DNA from: CAYZNE01 sp964461035
GTDB taxonomy: Archaea > Nanobdellota > Nanobdellia > Woesearchaeales > CAYZNE01
Direction: 5' to 3'
DNA: 62,026 nucleotides
NCBI GenBank assembly: GCA_964461035.1
Contig: CAYWRI010000006.1
Span: forward strand, 1 to 62,026
A program made the position numbers and the translations under genes. Below are positions 1-8,878 of this stretch, in pieces. Below the pieces are notes generated by a model. That model saw nothing but the letters and a program-made list of their open reading frames with translations, was not told the origin of the DNA and did no database searches. Positions within the stretch are counted from its first letter, which is position 1. Every line of letters starts with the position of its first letter.

Positions 1-194
1 TCCCACCTATAAACTGCAACAATGAATAAAAGGATAGAAATAACAATATACCCTATAATATACCATTTGTTAGCATGAGATATGATATCAAATAATTTTT
101 TGAAATCAATATATTTAAATACGATCAAAGTTATTAACGCACCCACAATAAAAGGAATTATTAATTTAAATAACTTTTTCAACTTTATATCCAT
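1..194 (-). CDS. N-terminus of a membrane protein resembling lysylphosphatidylglycerol synthase/flippase (YbhN-like), cut by window edge
   Basis: Reading leftward from an ATG at 194, an open frame of 64 codons runs off the window. It begins with a short basic stretch (MDIKLKKLFK), then a hydrophobic helix, an amphipathic linker (YIDFKKLFDIISHANKWY), a second helix, and an Arg-Trp pair at its visible end. This pattern is typical of the start of the LPG-synthase transmembrane region family (YbhN/UPF0104), whose members act in membrane lipid or isoprenoid-linked substrate movement. Only two helices are visible, so the family is a pattern-based call and the substrate is unknown. It diverges from the small ORF pair at 304-710. 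Confidence 0.6.
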   Translation of the reverse strand, partial: MDIKLKKLFKLIIPFIVGALITLIVFKYIDFKKLFDIISHANKWYIIGYIVISILLFIVAVYRW

Positions 195-272
195 AATCTC
201 TTACTCATTAGTATTATTTATAAATTTATACATCTAAGATTATTATAAAACTTTTGTAACTTTTACAAAAAC

Positions 273-280
273 TTTAAATA
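273..280 (+). promoter_or_regulatory. TATA-like box for the 304-710 gene pair
   Basis: The octamer tttaaata ends 23 nt before the ATG at 304. That spacing fits an archaeal TATA box feeding a leaderless mRNA. Confidence 0.45.
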
Positions 281-303
281 TAATATTGATAAAGTTATTA
301 GAT

Positions 304-480
304 ATGACCCAAAAAAAACAAATTGACTATAACGCATTATTTTCCATGGGAATTACTTTTCTTGGTATAGGTGTTGTCTTTATGATTTCTGTTAATAAAG
401 TCTTAGGATTAGCATTTTTAGTTATTGGTGCTATAAATATGATAATTGGTGGAAAAAATAAGGATAAGTGGAAAAAATGA
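304..480 (+). CDS. Small two-helix membrane protein
   Basis: A 58-residue protein with two predicted transmembrane segments (about residues 11-30 and 34-49) and a charged Lys-rich tail. An in-frame TTG at 286 would add six residues, but the ATG at 304 sits at the right distance from the TATA-like box and is preferred. Its stop overlaps the start of the next gene in an ATGA junction, suggesting translational coupling. I do not recognise the family; it may be a small membrane partner of the following soluble protein. Confidence 0.55.
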   Translation: MTQKKQIDYNALFSMGITFLGIGVVFMISVNKVLGLAFLVIGAINMIIGGKNKDKWKK

Positions 481-710
481 AAGAATCAATAGTAAAAAAA
501 ACAGTTGACAAAATGAAGGGAGAAAATATGTCCTCAGATGAAATTGTAGATGTTGTTGATGAAATTAAGAATTCAAAAAAAAGAAAGGATTTTGATCAAA
601 TCATAATTCCCAATGAACACGCAAATGCAAAGTTAAACAATTGTCTTAAAGAAGGCGAAATTGAAATCGAAGATAAGATTGTTAAATCTATAAAGAATCT
701 ATTAATTTAA
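477..710 (+). CDS. Small charged hypothetical protein
   Basis: A 77-residue soluble, Lys/Glu/Asp-rich protein beginning at the ATG that overlaps the upstream stop by 4 nt. A GTG at 468 would also be in frame. The sequence is helical throughout, with no motif I can assign. It converges with the pyr operon, whose last gene ends 1 nt away, so this overlap pair is probably a self-contained two-gene unit. Confidence 0.5.
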   Translation: MKESIVKKTVDKMKGENMSSDEIVDVVDEIKNSKKRKDFDQIIIPNEHANAKLNNCLKEGEIEIEDKIVKSIKNLLI

Positions 711-711
711 A

Positions 712-1485
712 CTATCCATCAATATATTCAACCATATCTTTCAGAATATCGTGACCTGCTTGCAAACGTTCTTCAGCAGTTTTTGGACCTGTTATCGCTC
801 TGCCAATAACAAGAATGCTTGAACCATCTTCTATTGCATGTCCTGGTGTAAAAACTCGTTTTTGATCTAAACCTGCAGGAGTATTAGGGCCTTTTATTCC
901 GGGTGTAACATAAATAAAATCTTTAGGAAGTTTATCTTTGATTGCATGAAGATCTGCTGCAGAACATACAACTCCGTCAAGTCCTGATTCATTTGTTAAC
1001 TTTGCAAGTCTTAAAACTTGATCTTCAACTTCTCCAGAAATATTTAAGTCATTATTCATACATTCTTTGTCAATACTTGTTAAAACTGTGACTGCAATAA
1101 CCTTAGGCATTCTTTTTCCTAAAGTTTTACTTGCTTCTTTAGCACCGTCAACTGCTGCTTTTAACATGGCACTTCCACCAGAAGCATGAACATTAAACAT
1201 ATAAACACCTAATTCAGTTGCAGCTTTAGCAGCACCGTTTACAGTATTTGGAATATCATGATACTTTAAGTCTAAAAAAACTTCCACACCAGATTCATGA
1301 ACAAGATTAATAACTTTATGTCCAAATCTAGTAAACGATTCTTTTCCGATTTTAAACATTCCGACAACAGATTTTAATTCTTCAATTCTTGCTTTTACTT
1401 CTTCAAGAGTATTTAGTCCATCAAGAGGTAAACAAACTTTTTTTCTTGCAATTTTTTCTTTTTCTGTTAGTTCCATTTCATTCAC
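712..1485 (-). CDS. pyrF: Orotidine 5'-phosphate decarboxylase, bacterial-type
   Basis: PyrF converts OMP to UMP, the last step of de novo pyrimidine synthesis. The 257-residue TIM-barrel protein carries the signature DLKYHDIPNT, which contains the Asp-Lys-x-x-Asp catalytic array, plus the phosphate-binding end VTPGIKGP and GRAIT. Length and motif order fit the short bacterial-type PyrF rather than the usual archaeal sequence, which is an inference from motif style. It is the last gene of the minus-strand operon pyrE-pyrDK-pyrC-pyrF, beginning 1 nt after the pyrC stop. Confidence 0.93.
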   Translation of the reverse strand: MNEMELTEKEKIARKKVCLPLDGLNTLEEVKARIEELKSVVGMFKIGKESFTRFGHKVINLVHESGVEVFLDLKYHDIPNTVNGAAKAATELGVYMFNVHASGGSAMLKAAVDGAKEASKTLGKRMPKVIAVTVLTSIDKECMNNDLNISGEVEDQVLRLAKLTNESGLDGVVCSAADLHAIKDKLPKDFIYVTPGIKGPNTPAGLDQKRVFTPGHAIEDGSSILVIGRAITGPKTAEERLQAGHDILKDMVEYIDG

Positions 1486-1486
1486 C

Positions 1487-2434
1487 TTAAATATTTAATT
1501 TAAATGTTTTTTTTATGTTATTAAATGTTAGATTGGTAATTTGTTCTTCAGTTAGTTCCCATTCTTGGAGTTTTTTTATTAGTTCTTTGTAAAGATATAA
1601 TGATGGAACTCCTGAAGGGAATCCTGCAAAAAGTTTTTCTCCAAATGCATGTGGTGCGTGATCTGTTTCTATCCAATCAATTTTTCCTTCTTTCAATGCT
1701 TTTCTTAAATAAGTTACATCGTCTTTACTTCTTAGAGGAGGATTCATCTTATACAATAACCCATGAGATTTTTTTAATTTTTTATCAGACCACAATAAAT
1801 GATGAGGTGTTGCTCCACAAGTAATATTAATTTCAACTCTTGCTTTGTCAACAAGTTCAACAGATTCTTTACAGGATATATGACAAATATGAAGATTTCC
1901 TTTGAAACCTGTTTCTTTTACAAAGCTTATCTGATCTTTTATTGATTCAACTTCGGCAATATTAGGTCTTGAAGTTGCATGGCTTATAGGATTATCAGGA
2001 TTAAAAGTGTTTGTTATAAACGCTTCTTTTTCGCAATGAACTGCAATAACACCTTCATAATTATTATCTGCTAGAACTTGATAAACCTTTTTTTGTTCTT
2101 CTTCTTTTAAAATAGCTAAGTCTCCAGTAGATTTTCCTGCAAACATTTTTAGAGCAACAACTTCTTTTCTTTCTTTAATAAGTTTTATCGCTTCTTTTAA
2201 TTGTTCTTCATCAGCTGTTGCACCAATATACAAATAGTATCTGTCTTTTTCATTATCAGGAACAAGTTTTAATCGTCTATCTACATCTTCACTACGTAAA
2301 ATTAATTTTGCAGTATTGGGCATATCAAAAACAATATCAACTCCTTGCTCTTTTGCAATTTTCAAACCATGAACTATTGTTTCTTTGTAATTTTGTTCTT
2401 CATCTCGAAAATGAACATGTGGATCTATTCTCAT
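1487..2434 (-). CDS. pyrC: Dihydroorotase
   Basis: PyrC cyclises carbamoyl aspartate to dihydroorotate. The 315-residue amidohydrolase opens with the metal-binding DPHVHFRD motif. It has a Lys in ALKMFAGKS at the place of the carboxylated lysine, His residues in AVHCEKE and HICHIS, and the Asp of ETDHAPH near the C-terminus. Its start overlaps the stop of the upstream pyrDK gene by 4 nt (ATGA), so the two are translationally coupled. No aspartate transcarbamoylase or carbamoyl phosphate synthase gene is visible in this window. Confidence 0.93.
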   Translation of the reverse strand: MRIDPHVHFRDEEQNYKETIVHGLKIAKEQGVDIVFDMPNTAKLILRSEDVDRRLKLVPDNEKDRYYLYIGATADEEQLKEAIKLIKERKEVVALKMFAGKSTGDLAILKEEEQKKVYQVLADNNYEGVIAVHCEKEAFITNTFNPDNPISHATSRPNIAEVESIKDQISFVKETGFKGNLHICHISCKESVELVDKARVEINITCGATPHHLLWSDKKLKKSHGLLYKMNPPLRSKDDVTYLRKALKEGKIDWIETDHAPHAFGEKLFAGFPSGVPSLYLYKELIKKLQEWELTEEQITNLTFNNIKKTFKLNI

Positions 2435-4000
2435 TCTAAAACCCCCTCTACTTCTTTTGTTTCTTGTTCTTCTATAAATGGACCATCAACACACAGTCTT
2501 TTTCCATTCTTTGTTGCACAACTTCCACATATTCCAACACCGCATCTTGTTGGATAATCAATTGAATTAAAGATATTTTCAGGTTTTGTATATTTCAGTT
2601 GAATTTTAGTTACTAATTTAATCATAATAGGAGGACCACAATTAAAAAATAAAATATCTTTAGCATTTTCTTTTATTTCTGCAAGCCTATTTTCCAATAT
2701 TTCTGTAACAAAACCGTTGTGACCTTGGCTTCCATCATCTGTAGCAACATGAAGTTTGCAAAATTCACTGGCTTCTTCAATATAAAATAAATGATTTTTA
2801 TCTTTAGCACCAATAAAATTTTCAGAATCTTTACACTCTTTTGCAATAAGATAATTAGCAGCAAATCCGCATCCACCACTAACAGTAATAATCTTTTTAT
2901 CTTTTTGCACGTTTACTGGAACACCATAAGGTCCTCTAAAAAAAACTTCAGCATTTTTTTCTAAAGAAATCAATTTTTTTGAAAAACAACCAACACCTCT
3001 AATTCCAAGTTTTAATGGATTACTATCTAGAACAGAAAAAGGTTTTTCTCCAATTCCAGGAATCCATGCAAAAACAAACTGACCTGGAAGTATATCTATT
3101 TTTTTATCAAAAACCAAAACTGAAAAATCATCTGCACATTTTTTATTTTCTACAAGAGTATATTTGGTAAAACGCATATTAATATTTTTTTCTAAAAAAG
3201 ATTTAGCATCTTCTATAAAATTTTCATTAGTTGTATTATTATTCTCTTTAATTAAATTAAAATGTTCATATTGTTTTAGAAGTGTTGAAAAGTATTTAGT
3301 AAGTTTTTCAGAGTTAAGACCAAACAATGCAGAACCAATTCCAAAAATATTTGCGCCAGCATTTTTATATGCAATAACTTCTTCAACTCCTGCAATTCCA
3401 CCACAACCAATAATTGGAACATCAACAGTTTCTTTTATTCTATTTACACATTTAAGTCCAATAGGAATAATTCCCAGACCACTCATTCCTCCAACTTTGT
3501 TCGTAAGAACAGGATTACCTTCAATTGTATAAAAACCAGGTCCAACAGTATTGATTGCGCAAATTCCATCTGCACCACCTTCTACTGCAGCTTTTGCAAT
3601 AATTCCAATATCAGGAACATTAGGAGTTAACTTTGCAATAATAGGAATATTAACTGCTTTTTTTACAGCACTACAAATTTCCTTAACAAATTCGGGGTTC
3701 TGACCAATTGCCATGCCATATCCTTTTGCATGAGGGCATGAAAGATTTAATTCAAGACCATCAGAATATGGTGCAAGTTTTTTAGCAACTTCAACAAATT
3801 CTTCAGGTGTNNNNNNNNNNNNNNNNNNNNNNNNNNNNNNNNNNNNNNNNNNNNNNNNNNNNNNNNNNNNNNNNNNNNNNNNNNNNNNNNNNNNNNNNNN
3901 NNNNNNNNNNATTAATATTAGTGGTTATAATTCCTGAAGGAATCGTAAATGGTCCTGAAATTTTTTTATTAAAAAATTTGTATTCTTGAAGCGCGTTCAT
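2431..4000 (-). CDS. pyrD: Dihydroorotate dehydrogenase fused to its electron-transfer subunit (PyrD-PyrK), interrupted by an assembly gap
   Basis: The gene starts at the ATG at 4000 (MNALQEYKFFNKKISGPF), enters the 100-N gap at 3811-3910, and resumes with the class 1B DHOD motif NLSCPH, whose Cys is the expected catalytic base. FMN-barrel motifs follow (IIAKLTPN, GCGGIAG, GIGSALF). After about residue 200 of the visible part the chain becomes PyrK-like: an FAD-binding domain (GQFVFAW, GEKPFSVL), an NAD-binding GGCGFAA, and a C-terminal [2Fe-2S] cluster (RCGVGICGSC then Cys). PyrD and PyrK are usually separate proteins. Frame cannot be checked across the gap, whose true size is unknown. pyrE ends 4 nt upstream. 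Confidence 0.9.
3811..3910. other. Assembly gap (100 N)
   Basis: Exactly 100 undetermined bases inside the pyrD part of the fusion gene, most likely a scaffold join of unknown real length. Confidence 0.98.
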
Positions 4001-4004
4001 TTTA

Positions 4005-4694
4005 CTACACCTTATCAATAAGTTTTATTTTCTCAACACCATATTTTTCAAATTCGGATTCAATAGATTTTCCAATATTACTTGAAGGAGACAGTTTTTT
4101 AAACATTATTGGAAGCATTTCAATAGCAGAACTCATGTTAAAAAATTTAAATTCCATTTCATTAATTTTTTCTTTAACACTTAATCCATCATCTCTTTTT
4201 TCCATTCTATTTGTCAAACTAATAACTGCAACAACATCTATTTTTGATTCTTTTAAAAATTCAAGAGTTTTAATAAGAGAACCTCCTGTTGTTGTAACAT
4301 CTTCAATAACTACAACTTTTCCTTTAGGCTTTCCAATAAAGAATTTATCTTTAGGAGCACCATGATCTTTTGGTTTTACTCTACCCATAGCAAGAACATG
4401 ACTTCCTTTTTCACAATCAGATTGTTTAGCATATTTGAACTGAGTTATTATTCCTAATTTTGTTGCGCCTTCAGGAACGCCATAAAAAGTATCAACTTTA
4501 ATATTATTAGATTTTGTAAATTCAATTAAAAAATCAGCAAGTTTATCTGTTAAAAAGGCATCTTCAACAAGATTTCGCCAATTTGCATAGAAATGAGATT
4601 TTCTACCTGACTTTAAGGTTATAGGTTCTTCAAAAAAACCATAAATATTATTTTCTTCAATAAACTCATTAAACTCTATTTGATTGAATTCCAC
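4005..4694 (-). CDS. pyrE: Orotate phosphoribosyltransferase
   Basis: PyrE joins orotate to PRPP to make OMP. The 229-residue type I phosphoribosyltransferase has the PRPP-binding signature VVVIEDVTTTGGS and the N-terminal LKSGRKSHFYANWR region that contacts orotate. It is the first gene of the minus-strand pyr operon. The start is a GTG preceded by a run of six G (GGGGGGAT) five bases upstream, a strong if unusual ribosome-binding site, and an AT-rich TATA-like stretch (TTATAAAAATATT) lies about 20 nt further up. Confidence 0.94.
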   Translation of the reverse strand: MEFNQIEFNEFIEENNIYGFFEEPITLKSGRKSHFYANWRNLVEDAFLTDKLADFLIEFTKSNNIKVDTFYGVPEGATKLGIITQFKYAKQSDCEKGSHVLAMGRVKPKDHGAPKDKFFIGKPKGKVVVIEDVTTTGGSLIKTLEFLKESKIDVVAVISLTNRMEKRDDGLSVKEKINEMEFKFFNMSSAIEMLPIMFKKLSPSSNIGKSIESEFEKYGVEKIKLIDKV

Positions 4695-4817
4695 ATTATC
4701 CCCCCGAATAATATTTTTATAATATCTTATCCTATTAACATTGTTATTTATTAACTTTTCGGGATAATTTAAATTGATTGGGGAATATTTATTAATAAGT
4801 TATGTTTATTTATTCAT

Positions 4818-5411
4818 ATGATGATTGTGTTTGACTTAAGTGGAGTTTTTTTTAATAACGGTTTAAAGGAAGCTATTAGAAGAATAAGTGAAGAATATCA
4901 ATTAGAACCTAAAATAATTGAATTTGTTCTTAATGGTTCATTTGCTGAAAAATATAGAATAGGAACTATAGGATTAGCTAAATTCTGGAAAAATGCAAAA
5001 GAATATCTTAAAGTTGAGGATATTGAAGGAATTAAAAAGATTTTCTTTGAATCATATTATCCTCATCCAGAATCTGTTGAATTATTAAAAAATCTTAGAA
5101 ATAAAAATTTTAAACTAGGATACATATCTAATGGTCCTCAAGACAGATCAGATTTTCTAGATGAAAAATATGGTTTTATTTCTTTGTTTGATTTAGGATT
5201 ATTTTCTTTTGAAGCGCATGTAAGAAAACCTGACGTAAAAATTTATAGAAAATTCATTGAAAAATTCAATTTAAATCCTGAAGAAATAATATACATAGAT
5301 GATGCAGCTAAAAATCTTGTTTCTGCAAAAGAAGTTGGTATGAATATTATCTTATTCCAAACTGTTAAAGATTTAGAAAATAAACTTAATGAGTTCGGTA
5401 TTGATATATAA
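4818..5411 (+). CDS. HAD-superfamily hydrolase with altered DxD motif
   Basis: A 197-residue HAD protein with cap: motif I FDLSGVFF, motif II ISNGP, motif III Lys in RKPDVKIY and motif IV YIDDAAKN. The acid/base Asp normally found two residues after the nucleophile (DxD) is replaced by Ser (D-L-S). In the superfamily such replacements occur in enzymes that are not ordinary phosphatases, so the activity is uncertain. Tandem ATGs at 4818 and 4821 are both usable. It is divergent from the pyr operon. The substrate is unknown. Confidence 0.8.
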   Translation: MMIVFDLSGVFFNNGLKEAIRRISEEYQLEPKIIEFVLNGSFAEKYRIGTIGLAKFWKNAKEYLKVEDIEGIKKIFFESYYPHPESVELLKNLRNKNFKLGYISNGPQDRSDFLDEKYGFISLFDLGLFSFEAHVRKPDVKIYRKFIEKFNLNPEEIIYIDDAAKNLVSAKEVGMNIILFQTVKDLENKLNEFGIDI

Positions 5412-5684
5412 TCATTAATAGTTATATTAGGGTTATTAATTTAGAAATAATTGATGTACAAAAGTGTAATTCTATATCTAATAATAAAACAGATTAGGCG
5501 TTGATATTGTTGTATTTAATCAACCTAAAAAATTTATCTACTGGAAAAAGCGCTTTTCAATTAATTAATCACTAATAAATGACTACAGAAACGAAAGATT
5601 TATATGGTAATATTATTTACTCGTAGATTGAATTACTTTTGTAGTGTAAATTGGTGAATAATAAAAATCGAAAAATATAATGGA
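5412..5684. other. Intergenic region with short palindromes
   Basis: This 273-nt stretch is AT-rich and non-coding on both strands as far as I can see. It contains a hairpin with arms around gttgat/atcaac (about 5497-5526) and a perfect 12-base palindrome aaaagcgctttt near 5547. No clear promoter stands out. Confidence 0.4.
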
Positions 5685-6068
5685 ATGAATATTTATCGTA
5701 ATGAATTTTTTAAGGAATCAAAACAAGACTTAGACACAACTGTTCAATATACTGTAGAAATAACAGATGCTTATTTCTTTCAAGTAATTAGTGATAAATC
5801 TAAAATTATGGATACTATTAATAAAGTGGGTTTTAATAAGAACTCTGTTAAATATGGATTAACAAGATTAAGAGTTCATCTTAAAAATCCAAGAACCCGT
5901 GCGAAAAGCATAATTGCTATACAAGGTTTAGATGAAATTACTCAATTTTTATATGAGACTGAGTCATTAGGAGATTTAACGAAATGTAAAGGAACTACGG
6001 CAATTAAATATGATGCTACTTCTTCAGGAACATCCTTAGGTATAAGCATTCCGAGAAAAACATATTGA
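5685..6068 (+). CDS. Hypothetical protein
   Basis: A 127-residue soluble protein, unrecognised. It is moderately basic in the centre (LTRLRVHLKNPRTRAKS) and ends in a Ser/Thr/Gly-rich tail. It stands alone between a HAD gene and the convergent histidine phosphatase gene. A pyrimidine-rich T tract follows about 25 nt after its stop. The basic middle could bind nucleic acid, but nothing in the sequence proves it. Confidence 0.55.
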   Translation: MNIYRNEFFKESKQDLDTTVQYTVEITDAYFFQVISDKSKIMDTINKVGFNKNSVKYGLTRLRVHLKNPRTRAKSIIAIQGLDEITQFLYETESLGDLTKCKGTTAIKYDATSSGTSLGISIPRKTY

Positions 6069-6094
6069 AATCGATAAGATTAAACTCTAATTGA

Positions 6095-6112
6095 AATTTC
6101 TTTTCTTTTTTA
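6095..6112 (+). terminator. T-rich archaeal-type terminator
   Basis: A T tract broken only by single C residues follows the stop of the 5685 gene, as expected of an archaeal intrinsic terminator without a needed hairpin. Confidence 0.4.
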
Positions 6113-6191
6113 TTATCTTTCACTATTGATTTAAAATAATTGTTGTGTCTGAAAAACTTTCTGATTAAAAAAATAAAAATTATAAAATTTA

Positions 6192-6779
6192 TTAAGTTAT
6201 TTCCACCACTATCTCCTCCAAAAAATTAGCAGGTTTAACATTTAGAAGATCTTCTAATGATAAATTATCCAATTTTTTCTGTTTGTACAAAGAAATAAAA
6301 CGCATTAACCAAGCATGAGTTATACACAATATGGTATCTGCTTCCAAATTTCTTACCATTCTGAAAAATTCATATAAACGTCGTTTAATATTCTCAAGAC
6401 TTTCAGCATATTCTGAATTATATATGCTCGTAAGTATCTTTTCTCGTAAACTGAAAAAATTCACAGTATCTTTTCGAGAAATTACTCCTTTAACGAAACT
6501 AATTTCATTAAGCAACGGTGTTTGAATTATCTCAACATTCTTAAGTTGTTTAACTAATACCGCTGTATCTTTACTTCTTTTAGTATTTGAAGAACAACAT
6601 ATCAAATCTACTTCATAAATAAAAGATAATTTATTTAACTTTCCCAATGATTTATTTTTGTCTATATGCGGAGAAACTTCTTTTAAGAGAAGTTCCTCAA
6701 AATCTTCAAAAGATAGGTTTGCATAGTTACTATATTTTCCCGCAAGAAACCCATGTCTCATAAAAATTAATCGTTTCAT
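6192..6779 (-). CDS. Histidine phosphatase (phosphoglycerate mutase-like) family protein
   Basis: A 195-residue protein of the RHG branch. The catalytic RHG is at residues 8-10 (His9 is phosphorylated in the family), the second Arg is in SNTKRSKD (Arg68), an acidic residue follows in LNEISF, and the second catalytic His is in CITHAW (His155). The start overlaps the stop of the upstream ATP-grasp/phosphohistidine gene by 4 nt, so both are made together. By analogy with SixA, which removes phosphate from a phosphohistidine domain, it may act on the swivelling His domain of its partner; this is inference. A small-molecule phosphatase role is also possible. Confidence 0.85.
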   Translation of the reverse strand: MKRLIFMRHGFLAGKYSNYANLSFEDFEELLLKEVSPHIDKNKSLGKLNKLSFIYEVDLICCSSNTKRSKDTAVLVKQLKNVEIIQTPLLNEISFVKGVISRKDTVNFFSLREKILTSIYNSEYAESLENIKRRLYEFFRMVRNLEADTILCITHAWLMRFISLYKQKKLDNLSLEDLLNVKPANFLEEIVVEIT

Positions 6780-8878
6780 TTTTTCCTCCTGAGATTTACA
6801 TAATCTCCTTTATCTTGTATAAATATTTCTGAACCTTTTAGATTATCTAATTCTGATTGTTGAATGCCTATTACAGGAAGTCCATAATCTGAAAGAACTG
6901 TAAACAAATGAGATCCAGGTCTTACATTATTTGGAACCAAAACTACCTGAGTACCTTCAGGAATACTTACAGTTTGATCAACCGAGTTCACAACATATGC
7001 TTCATTCCCTACTGTGACAAGCAAATCCTCAACTTCTAAAGAACCAAAAACCAAATGTGGTTTTGTTTCTATAGTTCGTATAACTCCCTGTTCCATATCT
7101 GAGAAAAAAATAGGATCTGGAAAAATATTATTGGATTTTTTCATTCCCTTACGTAATCCAATTCTATATTTTGCAAGAATAGGCACATCTTTCAAAAGGG
7201 GTAGTTCTGAATACTCCAAATAATAAAGATTAGAACCAAGATTACTCCGTTTCTCAAGTTGTCCGAAAAGCTGTTTTAAATAGTCATAATCTTTAAATAA
7301 TGAGAATTTAACTTTTTCCCTGTATCCTAGAACATTACGTGTCACTTTAACTAATTCTTCAAGTCCTGCTTCAGGTATTTTTTCGCCTTTTTTGAACTTA
7401 CGTTTTGGAGGATAACTTCTTGGAGCGGTTAACTCGAAACTTCCCAGATACTTGAATTCTTCAGTTTCTTCAACTTCAAAACTTGCTATACTCTCATCGT
7501 ATACTATTGTATCACGCAATTGTTCTGACTCAGTTTTTCCAAATAACTCGCAAAGATTATTAAATATCTCAGGTTTAATTTTCTCCAATTCAATAATATA
7601 TTCATGTACATCCTCAAGTGCAAAAAAAGCTAGTCTTGCAGCCTTTGAGTATTCTCTCGCAGTTCCTACTCGAATATTATCTGCAGTTAAATTTATTTCA
7701 TCAAGACAATCCTCCAATGAATTAAAGTGTTCTGCTGTTCTTTTTTTTGGTGGTTCTTTTGGAGAAACTATTTTTCGAAGTGCGTTCCTATTTTTCTCTA
7801 CAAGTATTTTATATGGTTCTGGATTCACACCTATTACTTCAGCCTGTTCAGGGAATTGAATATACATTCTTAGTTCAGGATAATTTAGTAAATCTGGATT
7901 CCCGTTTATCATAGGCAAATAATATTTATTGATAACTGTCTGCAAGTCCTTCTTACTAAGACCGTTTGGTCGAAATTGAAAAGCATCACCTGCAAAGTTA
8001 TAATAAACTTTACCTCCAGTCATAATAACCCAAGGCGCAATTTCCGTTCCTATGTCATATCCTAGCTCATTTCTTCCAAGTTGCATTCCACCAAGCATAT
8101 TTTTTCCATCCCCTGAAAAAATATAATTAAAAAAAGAAGTACTTAATTGTGTTGCATCAGTATTTCCCAATATTTCTCTATAGTTACCAACCCCTAGTAC
8201 AATCTCTTCTATTCCATTTTGATTAATTTTTTTTCTCACTCTTCGAAGCTCATTTTCTCTAAGTGATTTAATGGTTGGATTTGGTAATGGTCTTGCTTGA
8301 AGAATTGTTACATCATCATTAATTATTGCAAATTCCACATCCATAGGAATTCCAAAATAACTTTCTATTTTATTTGATGTTTCTTTTAATTTATCTATAA
8401 AAGATGGTTTAATAGCTTTTCCACTCATAGATATTTTGTTGTACGTAATTGAAATTTCTGTTTCTGGTTCAACTCCTTCTACAATTTTTTGAACATAACT
8501 TCCAAATCCTCCAGAAATTATTGTTTTTCCATTCAAATTTGTATAAAGTACCCCTGAGAATTCCATCACATTACTTAAATCCGGTTGGATAACAACACTT
8601 CCATTTACATAATGTGATTTCACTGTTTTACATGCTGAAATCACATCTTCTCTTCGAACCCCCTTAAGGGTAAGATATTTACCTGCAGCAGTAGCATTTT
8701 GTCCGTCTTCTTCTGCAGAACTACTTCTAACTACATATGTGACCTCATTTTGAAGTTTATCAAGTTCATCAGGAAAATATGTTTTAGGAATATTAAATTG
8801 TCCTTGTTCCAATAATTTCAGATGAAAGCCCTTTCCTCCAAGTTGATAACTATCGATAACGCCACGGAGAATAAGCAT
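6776..8878 (-). CDS. PEP synthase/rifampin phosphotransferase-like protein: ATP-grasp plus phosphohistidine swivel domain
   Basis: A 700-residue protein with three parts. Residues 1-200 are a PPDK/PEP-synthase ATP-grasp domain (LGGKG at 13-17, VRSSSAEEDG from 50, SGVLYT near 110, LQARP at 193-197). Residues 200-600 are an unassigned central domain. Residues 600-700 are a swivelling domain with RPGSHLF, His657 lying where the phosphorylated His of these enzymes sits. No PEP-binding TIM barrel follows, so this is not a full PEP synthase. The order resembles rifampin phosphotransferase, where ATP is split and phosphate passed through the His to an acceptor. The acceptor is unknown. It is coupled to a histidine phosphatase. 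Confidence 0.82.
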   Translation of the reverse strand: MLILRGVIDSYQLGGKGFHLKLLEQGQFNIPKTYFPDELDKLQNEVTYVVRSSSAEEDGQNATAAGKYLTLKGVRREDVISACKTVKSHYVNGSVVIQPDLSNVMEFSGVLYTNLNGKTIISGGFGSYVQKIVEGVEPETEISITYNKISMSGKAIKPSFIDKLKETSNKIESYFGIPMDVEFAIINDDVTILQARPLPNPTIKSLRENELRRVRKKINQNGIEEIVLGVGNYREILGNTDATQLSTSFFNYIFSGDGKNMLGGMQLGRNELGYDIGTEIAPWVIMTGGKVYYNFAGDAFQFRPNGLSKKDLQTVINKYYLPMINGNPDLLNYPELRMYIQFPEQAEVIGVNPEPYKILVEKNRNALRKIVSPKEPPKKRTAEHFNSLEDCLDEINLTADNIRVGTAREYSKAARLAFFALEDVHEYIIELEKIKPEIFNNLCELFGKTESEQLRDTIVYDESIASFEVEETEEFKYLGSFELTAPRSYPPKRKFKKGEKIPEAGLEELVKVTRNVLGYREKVKFSLFKDYDYLKQLFGQLEKRSNLGSNLYYLEYSELPLLKDVPILAKYRIGLRKGMKKSNNIFPDPIFFSDMEQGVIRTIETKPHLVFGSLEVEDLLVTVGNEAYVVNSVDQTVSIPEGTQVVLVPNNVRPGSHLFTVLSDYGLPVIGIQQSELDNLKGSEIFIQDKGDYVNLRRKK

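Noticed and set aside
1600..3532. Plus-strand frames of 70-122 codons opposite pyrC and pyrD
   Set aside because: They are antisense to well-conserved enzymes and have low-complexity, Leu/Phe/Ser-rich translations typical of shadow frames in AT-rich DNA.
6776..8878. Annotation as phosphoenolpyruvate synthase
   Set aside because: The C-terminal PEP/pyruvate barrel is absent and the central domain is unlike that of PpsA, so only the ATP-grasp and phosphohistidine parts are supported.
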